From positions 15,138,403-15,202,402 of the forward strand of contig CM042084.1 of NCBI GenBank assembly GCA_023512835.1: a DNA stretch of 64,000 bases. Direction: 5' to 3'. This DNA is from Taxillus chinensis. Lineage: Eukaryota; Streptophyta; Magnoliopsida; Santalales; Loranthaceae. Below the pieces are notes generated by a model. The model was given only the letters and a program-made list of their open reading frames with translations. It was not told the origin of the DNA and did not search any database. Numbering within the stretch: the first letter of the stretch is position 1; every line of letters begins with the position of its first letter. The position numbers and the translations under genes are program-made. This document shows positions 46,213 to 56,572 of the stretch, piece after piece.

Positions 46213-46293
46213 CCAACAACAACAACAATAACAACAACAACAACAACAACAATAACAACAACAACAACAACAATAACAACAACAATAATAATA
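46213..46293 (+). repeat. (AAC)n/(AAT)n microsatellite at the end of the solo LTR
   Basis: CAACAACAACAATAACAAC... runs from the LTR terminus GTCCAACA outward, then AATAATAATAA. The run contains the LTR end itself. Confidence 0.95.
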
Positions 46294-46339
46294 AATAAAT
46301 ATTTTTCTTTAAAAAGAATATCAATTGCAAAGTATATAT

Positions 46340-46990
46340 GCCTATATTTTAATAAAAATAACATTGAAAAGTAAATATAATATTTTAATATAAAATACAA
46401 ACATATAAAATATAAGTGATATAATTATATAGTATATTAGTATGAACTAATATATTACGTATGAAATAAGTAATTTTATAATTATTCGACCAAATAATAT
46501 TTAATTAGATAATTAAATCAACATATTAATATTTTTCAAAACTAAATTTGTATCTAATTAATGTTCATATACAAATTATTTTATTCATAATTTGAGTCAT
46601 GTATTGTGAGAGTGACTTTAACTTTTGATAGTATGTATTTCATATTTAAGTTAAAAGTAATAAAATATGTAAATAATATTATTAATTTAAATATTAATAT
46701 ATTTTCAATCAAAAAATATTTGATTGGATCACCAATCATAAATCAACTTATTAATAAATTTAAAACTAAATTTGAATCTAATTAATTTATATTTTATATC
46801 AGAATTGTAATAGTACATTTAGTTTTTATTATTATATAAATATATATATACTTTGTAATTTTTTAAAACAAAATATGCACTCTTTATTAATATTATTATC
46901 ATTATTATAATTAATATTAATTGTTATTATTATTATTATTATTATGTAATATAATAAGTATATATATCATTTACATAAATTTAATCATCA
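46340..46990 (-). repeat. Right arm of the long AT-rich inverted repeat
   Basis: Reverse complement of about 31630-32440: GAGTGCATATTTTG, ATTACAAAGTATATATATAT, AACTAAATGTA, TTTAGTTTTAAATTTATTAA and TACTATCAAA blocks occur in the same order. Together the arms frame the nested solo LTR. No coding sequence between the arms other than that of the nested elements. Confidence 0.75.
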
Positions 46991-46994
46991 AATC

Positions 46995-47225
46995 ACGCCC
47001 CAGATTTTCGACCCGTAGAAATCGGTTAGTGAATCCCCATGCCTGCACCTGAAGGGACAAAGGGTTGGTAAGAACACCAAGAAAGGGACCTTAGCACGGG
47101 TGTCGTCCCTAAACCATTTCTTTATTTTCATTTTATTTATATTTCTGCCAATCATTGACTAATAATTAACCTTGTCAATAATTGACCTCCAAGGTCACAA
47201 ACTCCAAATTGAGTCAAATGACTGT
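46995..47225 (-). repeat. Relic of a chromovirus LTR related to E1
   Basis: TCACGCCCC...TGCCTGCACCTGAAGGGAC..AAGGGTTGGTAAGAACACC parallels the end of the E1 LTR, and CAATAATTGACCTCCAAGGTC followed by AACTCCAAATTGAGTCAAA parallels its beginning (minus orientation). The middle of the LTR is missing, so this is an internally deleted, older copy. Confidence 0.7.
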
Positions 47226-50200
47226 TGTTGGACCCTATTTTGTCCGGATTGGACATACACATTTATTTTTCACTTTAAACTTCATTCCTATTTGTTAATC
47301 ACTTTGTACAGATAAATAAAGAGACGTGACCACCGATCTGAGAGGGGGATTTCAATGACTTCTTTAAAAAGGATTTCAAATTCCAAAGAGCTCATTCCAG
47401 GTGATAGAAAATCAAATTTGAAGATCAACGCCTTCGATCGTGCTTAATTCTGAGGTCAATCAAAGAAGTTGTGGTCAAAACCATATTTGGACCGCTAACG
47501 GTGGTCAATCAACGGCCAATATTCAAAATGACACTCCGGATCAGGTCACGAACCTCATTTTCTTAATCCTCTCATCATTCTAAGAATTTTGATGTATATA
47601 TTGCATATATTTACTTCTACAACTTATTTTCGAAAAATAAAAAAATACTTTTTCGGTAATGAAGCGGTTTAGGGACGTGCATAGTTTTGGCACAAAATAA
47701 ACTCATTTTTAAGAAAAAAGGATACGAGGTCGCTCATCGTGATGCCCCGAGTCCAAAACCTATTTTTTCACATTTTATTGAAAGCCGAATTATTTTGCCG
47801 ATCCAAAAAAAAAAACAAAAAAAAACACCAATTAAAAATTTCAATAAAATAAATTAACAAAAAGCAATTTTCTTCTCTTTTTTCCGCCCACTTCAGGCCA
47901 CATGTCAACATCTAATTGATCAGTAATAATAACACAAAAATAAAAAACTAAAACAAAACAAAATCAAAAATAACAAAAATAATAAAAATAAAAATAAAAC
48001 AAAAAAATTTAAAAAAAAACCCACAACCACACACACACCCTATCTCTTCATCTTCCCTGTTCTCTCTCCCCCCTCTCTCATCGTCTTCCTCACTCCATTC
48101 CACACCAGCCGCAACCACCACGCCAGGCCACCACCCCCATGCCCGGCCAACCTCTTCCAAACCTTCTACATGCCTGCCCATGTCTTCCCGAGCCAAGTCA
48201 CCCCAAATCCCAGTCCAGCCGCTCCGATTCAAACCTAAAACCCTAAATCCCATTGCCTATAAAAACCCCAAGGTCGATCAATCATAGGGGGGCTCTAAAA
48301 AAACACAATCGGCAATCCTAAAGTCATCGTCAAATGATCCACCCTCTATAGAGAGTCCCCCGCTGGCCACCATCACTTCCAAAATCAGAAATTACCTCCC
48401 CGATGGTTACTTTGCACCCCTGTCCTCCAAAATCCTCCCTCCCGACGTGATGGCTTGCTAAGCACCGCGACGAACCACCTTTGCTCCCTCCAGCCAGCCG
48501 ACGCCGACTACACTAACTCCCGTTGCCTCAGTCCCCTCGACAACACATCCGATCACCCCAAGACGCATCACTATTTCTCCTCTCCAGAATACAACATTAA
48601 GGCCCTCCCACTGCTGTTGTTCGACCCATCGTTCGGTCTCCAACAGCCTCCGCAAAGGCGATCTAGTGCCCCACATCATCCGGCCATTGAAGGGGAAGAC
48701 GCCCAGTTCATTAACAGAGCCCGTTTAAGGAGGAAGGAGACCTCTTTGAGCATGGTTGGTTTCTCGGTCATCCACCCTCTTTCGTTTTCTAACGTTTGTT
48801 TTCCTTGTGCGCTTCATTGTTCCTGCATATGCGTGGTGTCCATGTGTATTTGTTTTGCTTATTCTGTCTTGTTCACGTGCTGTGTCAACATGGGTAATCC
48901 ATATAATATCTTGCTCGTTCTGTCTTGTTTCTTGCGTTGTGTCAACATGGGTGCTCCATATGGTAGTCAGCAGTCTGTCATATCTTTCTTGTAGCCTAGT
49001 AGGTGTACACAAGGGGCAAGCCAGTCCACATGAGTACTGCTTATTCTAGGTTTCATATTTTCCATCCTGGGTTGGTGCCTTTTTATTTTTGTTTTCTTTC
49101 ATGAGTTGTTTTCTTTTTGTGTCTGTCTGTGTGAAAGGTTACATTAGTATGCTGTTTGCACCTGGGCTTTGTATTCTGTTTTAGAACGTGTTGTAGCGGC
49201 ATGGTATTCTGTCCGAATTCTTGTGTTGAAGACTGGGTTCTTGTCAAGTCCAGCTATCGTGCTTGTTATGTCTTGGTGCTTTGTTCATGTGGGTTTATTT
49301 GGTCATGGGTTTTCGGGTTCACACTTGTTTGGTCTGCTCCATTTGTCACATTGAGGACATCCACCCATGGCGCATCGACTTCTTTCTAGAGAACCAAGAT
49401 GCTTCTTTTTGGATCATTTGGTTTCTAGTATCATGTTAATTAGATTAGTTATGGCATTTAATTATTTAGTTTGTTTTGTTTATTTTATTTTTATTTTATT
49501 TTTTATCTCCATGGCCCATAGGAATCTTGTTAGCTTGGGCTTTGTGATTATGAGTCACATATTTTGTAAGTTGTAACTGTAAATCAGATATTTAGTAAAA
49601 AAAATAGAGAGGGAGAAAAAAAGAGAAAAAAAGAAAAGAAAAAGAGAAAAGCTTGTTTTCATTTGTAATTGTGTGTGAATGACACACAATTACACACTAC
49701 ACACTTGTATTTTTATTTGTTATCTTTCTAAAAAATTTTTTACTTAAAAGTAAAAAAACGTTTAAGAAAAAAAGGTTTTTTGTAAAAAAAATAAAAATAA
49801 ATAAATCATTTCTTAACTTAAAAATTTTTTTTTTCAAAAAAAAAAAACTCTTTCCAAACTTGAGCTTTTTGTTAACACCTAGGCTTTTATCATTTGGGGT
49901 TTTCTTTTGTTTTGTTTTATCCTTTTCGTTTTTATCCATTATTATTGTGCATATTTAATAACTTAGCTTAGAAACAAAATCATTGTTTCCTTTGGACTTG
50001 TAGGTTTAATTGTGAACTTTAAAACAAACCTTAGGACTCCCCTTGGATGTTAGGACAAATTGGATTTATTTTCAATTTAACAAATAACTTAGGAAATAAA
50101 AAGAGTAAACTTTTAGGACATAGGCAATTTCAACATCGTCGATTTTAAGCAAATTGTTAAAACAAATTAGAAACCTCCCAAACTCCTAAGATAGGTACCG

Positions 50201-50408
50201 AAAGGGCGTTGTGGGGTTGCTAATTCTTTCCCGCACGTAATAAACTCCCGAATCTAGCTCTGGCAATGTAGATCACTTTAGGTGACCAACTGCACCCAAA
50301 AAACAGTTGGTGGCGACTCTGTTTCTTTTTCATCACTATTCGGGTGAAGGGTGGGAGAACCGCATCCCCAAAAGCGGGTTTTCCCTCGGACGAAATTCGA
50401 TGATGACA
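47226..50408 (+). repeat. E4 5' LTR
   Basis: 3,183 bp, TGTTGGACCC...TCGATGATGACA. Homologous to the 3' LTR at 56573 and to the reverse solo LTR 32959-46218. The long LTR and the Arg-type primer site suggest the Tat/Ogre lineage. Confidence 0.85.
48258..48264 (+). promoter_or_regulatory. E4 5' LTR TATA box candidate
   Basis: TATAAAA in the context CATTGCC..ACCCC; conserved at 57617-57623 in the 3' LTR and recognisable in the solo LTR. Confidence 0.5.
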
Positions 50409-50410
50409 GC

Positions 50411-50428
50411 TGGCGACTCTACTGGGGA
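50411..50428 (+). other. E4 primer-binding site (tRNA-Arg-like)
   Basis: TGGCGACTCTACTGGGGA two bases after the LTR. Ogre/Tat elements use a site of this form complementary to a tRNA-Arg. Confidence 0.75.
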
Positions 50429-51619
50429 TTGTTAGAGAGTTAGGCCTAAGATTAGGATTATGAGGCTTATACTTTGTTTTAAATTGTTTTATTCTTTTAT
50501 TCTTTTATTCTTTATTTAATTTATTTATTGCGCTTAATCGTTGTTGCATGATAGTTTTGATTTACACGCTTTGATGCCATGATAGTTGTGTTTTACTATT
50601 TTTCCTAATTGTTACATTTATGCATAAACCATATACCCGGGTTTTTATCACAGTCTAGGTTAGCAAAGTTTATTAGGGTGCCATGCACGTTGATCATTAT
50701 CCGCAACGGGACCCCGGACTCCTCACTCAAGTTTGAGGTCCTTTTAAGGTTCATCCTTTTAAGGCCCCCCTTCGGTAAATCCCATGGCGTACGGAGCCCT
50801 CTATAGAGGAAGTTTGGGGACTAACGAATAAGATAGGTTTAGCAGTAGAAGTCTATTAGGGACATTAACCCACATGTTGTTTGCTCATTTTAGCCTTCCT
50901 TTTGAAGCATAGTTGCATTCATATCAGACTATATTGTTACTGCTATCTTGTTGTATACTGTCTTATAAATATTCTTGTTGTTATTGTTCATATATTGTCT
51001 CTTTTTTTTATTGTTATTTTTCTTACTTTGTTTTGATTTATGTAATTGTTCATATGAATATTATTGTTTTACTAACCTTATTTTATGTATATTATTATTC
51101 TTTTTACTAACCTTGTTTTCATTATATACATATTAATGTTATTTTTCTTTTAACCTTATCTTGTATATTGTTATCCTTTTAATTTGACCTTCATTCATAC
51201 ATGTGTTCATATAGTTTTAGGACATAACTACCGAACATAAATTTAGGTGTACATTCAAGCATTCATTACTTAGTTTAGGGGTAGTTGAGACTAGACTTCA
51301 TTAATTCACATGTGTTTGTGAATTTCATAACTGGGAAAAGAAGAAAGACAAAATAACAAAAAAGGGGAAATCATGTAAATAATACAAACCTTTAGGGCTC
51401 ATAACATGTTTCATGCATCACTCTAAGAAGGGTAGGGTTTTAAAACTCTCATGCACATTCTTACATGCATGCATGCCTTTAGCATAAAAAATGAAAAAAT
51501 AAAACATAATAAAAGGGAGCTTACCATAGTTTACCTCTTTCAGAAGTCAAACTCTTTCAAAAGTCAACATAGCGCACCGATACAATCTGCGATCCAGTCA
51601 CCAACAATCATCCACTTCA
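50429..51619 (+). other. E4 untranslated leader
   Basis: T-rich non-coding DNA of about 1.2 kb; ORFs here are short and low-complexity. No gene. Confidence 0.7.
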
Positions 51620-53157
51620 ATGGCTGACCAAACTGAAAGTCATTTTACTAGTCTGGAGCAAGGGCAACAAGAACTTCAGAATCAGATGAGGGTCATGATG
51701 GAAATACTGACTAAGATGGCAGCTGAAAAAGACAGGGGTTCTATTGAGGTAGACACTAACTCCCCTCATGGGCAACCACAAGAAGCACCATTACCCCAAA
51801 ATTTCATGCCAACACCTCCTCAAGTATCTGTTCCAACAAATGTGAATCCTGGACCTTCAAACCATTGCCATTTGTTCAACCAAATCTAGTAAATGTTGCT
51901 GAACCGATGGAGACTCCAATACATAAAGAAGACGACCAGTCCCTGGCAATGAAGCAATTGGAGGAGAGACTAAGAGCTGTGGAAGGAACAAAAACCTATG
52001 GAATGATCAATCCTCAAGACTTGTGCCTAGTCCCTGGAGTTGTTCTACCACCGAAATTCAAGGTTCCAGAATTTGAAAAGTTTAATGGATCTTAATGCCC
52101 TAGGACGCATATCACTATGTACTGTAGGAAGATGGCTGCTCACGCCAATGATGATAAACTCTTGATCCATTGTTTCCAAGAAAGTCTAACTGGGGCACCA
52201 CTCCGATGGTATATTTAGTTGGAGGGACATCATATCAGGACCTGGAGGGACCTTGCAACTGCATTCCTAATGCATTGCAAGCATGTCACGGAGTTAGAAC
52301 TCGACAGGTTAGCACTGCTAGCTTTCGAAAAAGGGGCTAATGAGAGTTTTAAAATTTATGCTAGAAGGTGGAGAGAGGTAGCTATGGAAGTCCAACCCCC
52401 ATTAACTGAAAAAGAGTTGACTACAATGTTCATCAGAACTCTAAAAGGGGTATACTATGAGAAACTAATTAGCAATGTGTCTAGCAACTTTGCAGACCTA
52501 GTAGCTTCCGGGGAACGCATAGAAGATGGTATTAAGGAAGGAAAGCTTCATGGAGATACACACGATCCACCAAAGAAGTCTCCACTGGGGGGAAAGAAAA
52601 AGGAAGCTGATACTCAGGTAGTTTGGCAGAATCCTCCTATTCCTCAAGGCACTTTTGGGGCATACCCAAGTCCTTTCCTTACACCCGGATGTTATGTGGG
52701 GTCACCTCCATTTGCAGCCTATGCGGCCTCAGTATCCCAATTTCTAACATATCAACCATCAAAGGGAGCCCTTAGTCCTCTTCCACCAATCCCACCTCCG
52801 GCTGTGCAACCAGGGCCCCAACAGACACCTGCTATGCCAAATCAAGCTTCCAACAAGACTAAACTAGAATTTGACCCAATTCCCATAACTTACACTGAGT
52901 TATATCCCCAACTTTTGAAAGCTGGTATGGTGAGCCCTATACCTATGGGAGAAGTGAAGCAACCTTACCCAGGATGGTACAAAGCAGATGCCCGTTGTAC
53001 CTATCATAATAACGGAGTTGGTCACAACATTGAGGGTTGCATTGCCTTTAAGAGAAAGGTACAACATCTGCTCAATTCCAAATGGTTGGATTTCTCAAAG
53101 CAAGCGAGTGTACCAAATGTCAACTCAAATCCCTTGCCCGAGCATTCCAACCAGTGA
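51620..53157 (+). pseudogene. E4 gag (Tat/Ogre-type), with a frameshift and two nonsense codons
   Basis: Start MADQTESHFTSLEQGQQELQ (coiled-coil-like N-terminus). A one-base frameshift near 51860-51885 leads to LCLVPGVVLPPKFKVPEFEK followed by a TAA (52093-52095), the capsid part HITMYCRKMAAHANDDKLLI and LTGAPLRWY, a TAG (52216-52218), then TWRDLATAFLMHCKH, FIRTLKGVYYEKLI and a Pro-rich linker. It ends with ARCTYHNNGVGHNIEGCIAF, the conserved CxYH..GH..EXC module of Tat-lineage Gag. Gag forms the virus-like particle. The two stops sit where glutamine codons fit the protein. Confidence 0.85.
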
Positions 53158-53740
53158 ACTGTGAAGTGGGATCCATTGGAATAAAGAAGAGGAGCAAGCT
53201 TTGTGACACCTTGAGAAACTCTTTGGATGTTTAGAACTTTTTCTTGTGTTTAGTTTTGTCAATCTTGTCTTATATTCTGCATGCTTTTTTAATTCTAGAA
53301 CTTTGTTCCTTTGTTTTGCATTTGTGAAAAAATAAAAACATGTCTTTTTTAAAAGTTGTGTTACTCACATTTTGTATGCAATGTCTGTTACTACTTGTTT
53401 ACTCTCTTGGCACAGGTAGTAAGCCCAATAGGGGCATACCGAACCAATAATCCGGGCTATGTAGGGCTACCCAAAACCAAAAGGACGGTGAAGAAGCAAT
53501 TACCATTGAAATCAAAGGACCAGACTCAGGAGAAGCAACATCCACTTCAAACAGGGGCATTTAACACCGAAGGGTTCCTTCTGCCACCGAGAGATAAGTT
53601 CATTTCTATTTGAGCATTTTGAGACAAATTTTGATTGTTTAACATGAAGAGAGGCCATATTTTATTACCTCGTAATACTACCATTGCTACTCCTTTTGAG
53701 CTTGAGTATATTTCTTTCAAATAACCCGATCCGTAGTTCA
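53158..53740 (+). other. E4 internal non-coding DNA after gag
   Basis: T-rich sequence and a short open frame (53356-53613) with no recognised domain. In an autonomous relative, protease would start here; I find no DTG or RT motifs. Confidence 0.6.
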
Positions 53741-53744
53741 CCCC

Positions 53745-54180
53745 ACATTGGGGCAATCTATAAGTGTCAAGGCCTCATGTTGGGGAAATTTTGTAAGGTA
53801 ATTCTTATACTGGGGCAGTTTTTAAAACTCCTCCTAGATACATACCGCACAGTGGGGGCTGTTTTTGTCAAAAGGAAGCAGAGCAAAAGAAAAGAAAGAA
53901 GGAAAAAAACATAACTCTCATGTTGGGGCAGTTTTTAAGACCCCGCAATGGGGCAGTTTTTGTTTTAAAAAAAACGAGCAAAATAAAAGAAAGAAAAAAA
54001 AGCATAACTCTCGTGTTGGGGCAGTTTTTAAGTCCTCTCATAGAGATACCCAACAATCGGGGCAATTTTTGTTAGATAGAAAAAAGAGAGCGAAAGAAAA
54101 AATAAAAAGAAGAAAAAAAACATTTTTATAGCAAGATCCTGCATTGGAACAATTTTGTAAAGTATCCCCTGCATTGGGGC
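53745..54180 (+). repeat. Degenerate tandem repeat with TTGGGGCARTTTT motifs
   Basis: About ten occurrences (near 53749, 53810, 53853, 53923, 53948, 54016, 54056, 54144, 54173 and weaker ones), separated by A-rich AAGAAA stretches and CATAACTCTCATG blocks. Confidence 0.8.
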
Positions 54181-55745
54181 AATTTTAACAATTGTCTGAA
54201 GTATAGTCTGAACTATAGATCAAATCTAGCCTAGAATAGGCTCGAGCCGCTTTATACCCTTTCTTGTTAAACCCAATAGCCCAAGCCTACATTACGGTCC
54301 TAATAAAGTCCTCTTCGATTTAGCAATCAAGTTTTTCTCAAATGCTCAAAAAGGAACAAGTCATGATATCCAAGGCAGACTTGATGAAAGCCTACAAGGG
54401 CATCAAGGGTAAAATACAAAGCCAGCTACAAGGCAGAAGGAACAACAATCAGAAAATAAGGCGGGCTTAGTGAAAACCCTAAGGGGCACTAAGAGCAAAA
54501 TTCAAAGCCAAGAAAAAAGAAGGTCAAGCACCCAAGACCCAAGATAAGTCATCAATATCTCCAATTAAGTCACTGAGCCTCAAGACTTAAGCAATCAGGT
54601 ATCCCTTCAGATCAAGCCTCTACACATTAAGTTCAAGATTTGTAAACACCTTCTATGATTGAACCGTTGAGTATCAAGGTCCAACAACATCCAACATTCT
54701 TTGAGCTTCAGAGCATCAAGAGTCCAAGGCTACCAAAGAAGCAATCAATATCTCCAATCAAGTCCTTACGTCTCAAGATTTAAACACCCAAGTATTCTCC
54801 CCAACCTTGTCTCTGAATACCTAGGTCCAAGCCATTAGATAGAATTGTCCATTGATATTTCCAAACCCTCAAATCCATGCAAGGCCAAGCTGAAGGCTAC
54901 ACCTAGTTAGTTCAGAAACTTTGAGAGGCTTCCCCTTAAAAGCTTTTACCTATCTCAAGCGAGAAAACAAGTGGTGATTCTACATTGCATGTTTCACAAA
55001 TTGTTTTAATTACTTTATGTGCGTCACTTTCAGTAAAATGCTTATGCTCCAGCTGAGTTTCATAGGGTGTCACTCAGCAAGAATAGGGTGTCACTCAGCA
55101 AGAATACCACGAACAAGCAAGAAAGGGTTCCCGACTGAATGAACCTGCTCCCCAACCAAGGCCTAAGCCATCAAGGAATGCAACGATCTCCTAACAAGGT
55201 TCGATTGATTTGGAACAGTTTCTTGAGCATTTTGACAGTCTGAAGGAATTAAGCAAGCCTCCCCAGCATCCAGAGCACCCTCAATTAAAGAGTTTTCCAG
55301 ATGAGATCTGAATCCCATTCCCCAACAAGTCCAGTTGAATTCCATCAGTGCCAACCTCTAACAGTTTAAGCTCTCTTTTCACCATAAAATTCATCATGCA
55401 TCCTAGATATGCATCTCATAGGATAATTGCATTCCATTCATCACTTACATACATACATCATTTTCTTTAATTTCAGGATTTTTGTCACCTTTAAAGATCC
55501 CAAGAGATCGTCCTCAATAAGATTCCCAAAATAACAAAGCTTTAAAGGCTTCCGCCGTTCAACCATAAAAGTCATTCTTTGCGATTTCCCTAGCCCTAGA
55601 AGCATGATTGACAATCAAATATAGCATCTCATTCTTTTTCAGGTAACCTCGTAGAGTGACCTCATTGAGTGAACTTGTAGAGGGAGCCTATTTTGACTCA
55701 TTAAAAAATTTTCTTCAGCAATCTTTAATTCCTTTACAGACCCTA
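54181..55745 (+). other. E4 internal non-coding stretch
   Basis: About 1.5 kb with a repetitive AAG/CAAG-rich texture (AAGCAATCAA, TCAAGRCTTAAGC, CAAGTCC), a 23-bp near-exact duplication (AGGGTGTCACTCAGCAAGAAT at about 55065 and 55085, motif given in part), but no coding region that I can support on either strand. Confidence 0.6.
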
Positions 55746-55804
55746 GATGCCATTTCAGTCCCTCAACCTTAAAGGTCATCCCCCATACATATCCGTATCC
55801 TTTT

Positions 55805-56315
55805 TATCCTTTCGGAAAGTCCACAGGCAATTCCCCTGCACCTATCCCATCTTTCTTTTCCATTTTTTTAGGAAGTCTGCCGACAGGTCCCCGGTAATTA
55901 TTCTCAGTTTTTTTAATTTACTTTTGGGAAGTCCGCGGGTAGTTTCCCAGCACCTATCCCACCTTTCATTTTCATTCTTTCAGGAAGTCCACCGGCAGGT
56001 CCCCGATAATTATCCCCAGTTTTTTAATTTACTTTTGGGAAGTCCGCAGGCAGTTCCCCTGCACCTTTCTCACCTTTCTTTTTTATTTTTTCAGGAAGTC
56101 CACCGGCAGGTCCCCGGTAACTATCCTCTGTTTTTAAATTTACTTTTGGGAAGTCTGCAGGCAGTTCCCCTGCACCTTTCCCACCTTTCTTTTTCATTGT
56201 TTGAGGAGGTCCACCAGCAGGTCCCCGGTAATTATCTTCAGTTTTTAAATTTACTTTTGGGAAGTCCACAGGCAGTTCCCCTGCACCTATCCCACCTTTA
56301 TTTTTTCAATTCCTA
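55805..56315 (+). repeat. 111-bp tandem repeat, about 4.5 copies
   Basis: The anchor CTTTTGGGAAGTC occurs at 55921, 56032, 56143 and 56254, exactly 111 bp apart. Each unit also has CAGGAAGTCC, GGCAGGTCCCC and TTCCCCTGCACC. Because 111 is divisible by three, an open frame of 192 codons (55747-56325) runs through the array; it looks like a by-product of the repeat. Confidence 0.95.
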
Positions 56316-56572
56316 TCGGCCCTAGATGCCTTTTCAATCCTTGTTAGCCATAGATGCCTTTTAAGCTTCCGACTTTTTGCCCTTTCCAATTCCTGTTGGC
56401 CCTAGATCCTTCTTCAATTTTCTTTGGCCTTAAAAGCCTCCTTTCCAACCATGACATTCTATCTTGCTTCAACATCAGGTAAGTCAGGTAAGTGCTCCAA
56501 CCCGTCCAAAATGATTCCATCCTTATCTTTGCACAATGTTGGTATACAAACAATATACAAAGAGGGGCAGCT
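56316..56572 (+). other. E4 3' untranslated region with polypurine tract
   Basis: Ends in AAAGAGGGGCAGC (56560-56572) directly before the 3' LTR. Includes repeats of GCCCTAGAT and TTGGCC(T)TA. No gene. Confidence 0.75.

Larger units (their letters stand above)
32959..46218 (-). mobile_element. Solo LTR of a Tat/Ogre-type family, split by two later insertions
   Basis: On the minus strand it begins TGTTGGACCCCATCTTGTC (46218 down) and ends ..GGTGATGACA (32959), matching the 5' LTR at 47226-50408. Recognisable shared parts include the TATA region (TATAAAACCC near 43880), the AGCCAGCCGACG block near 43720 and the terminal block with GTACCTATCTTAGGAGTTT near 33170. Without E2 (33766-42690) and the Copia-like solo LTR (44183-45462) its length is about 3.05 kb. 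No internal region is attached. The target duplication is not clear because both ends lie in trinucleotide repeats. Confidence 0.85.

Noticed and set aside
46161..46400. Poly-Asn and poly-Val frames
   Set aside because: Translation of the AAC/AAT microsatellite on both strands.
48455..48994. 179-codon frame in the E4 5' LTR
   Set aside because: Within the LTR downstream of the TATA box; the corresponding frame in the 3' LTR and solo LTR is interrupted, so coding is not supported.
55747..56325. 192-codon frame with a repeated peptide
   Set aside because: Not listed as a gene because the repeat period (111 bp) keeps it open; no homology seen. Kept as a finding on the repeat.
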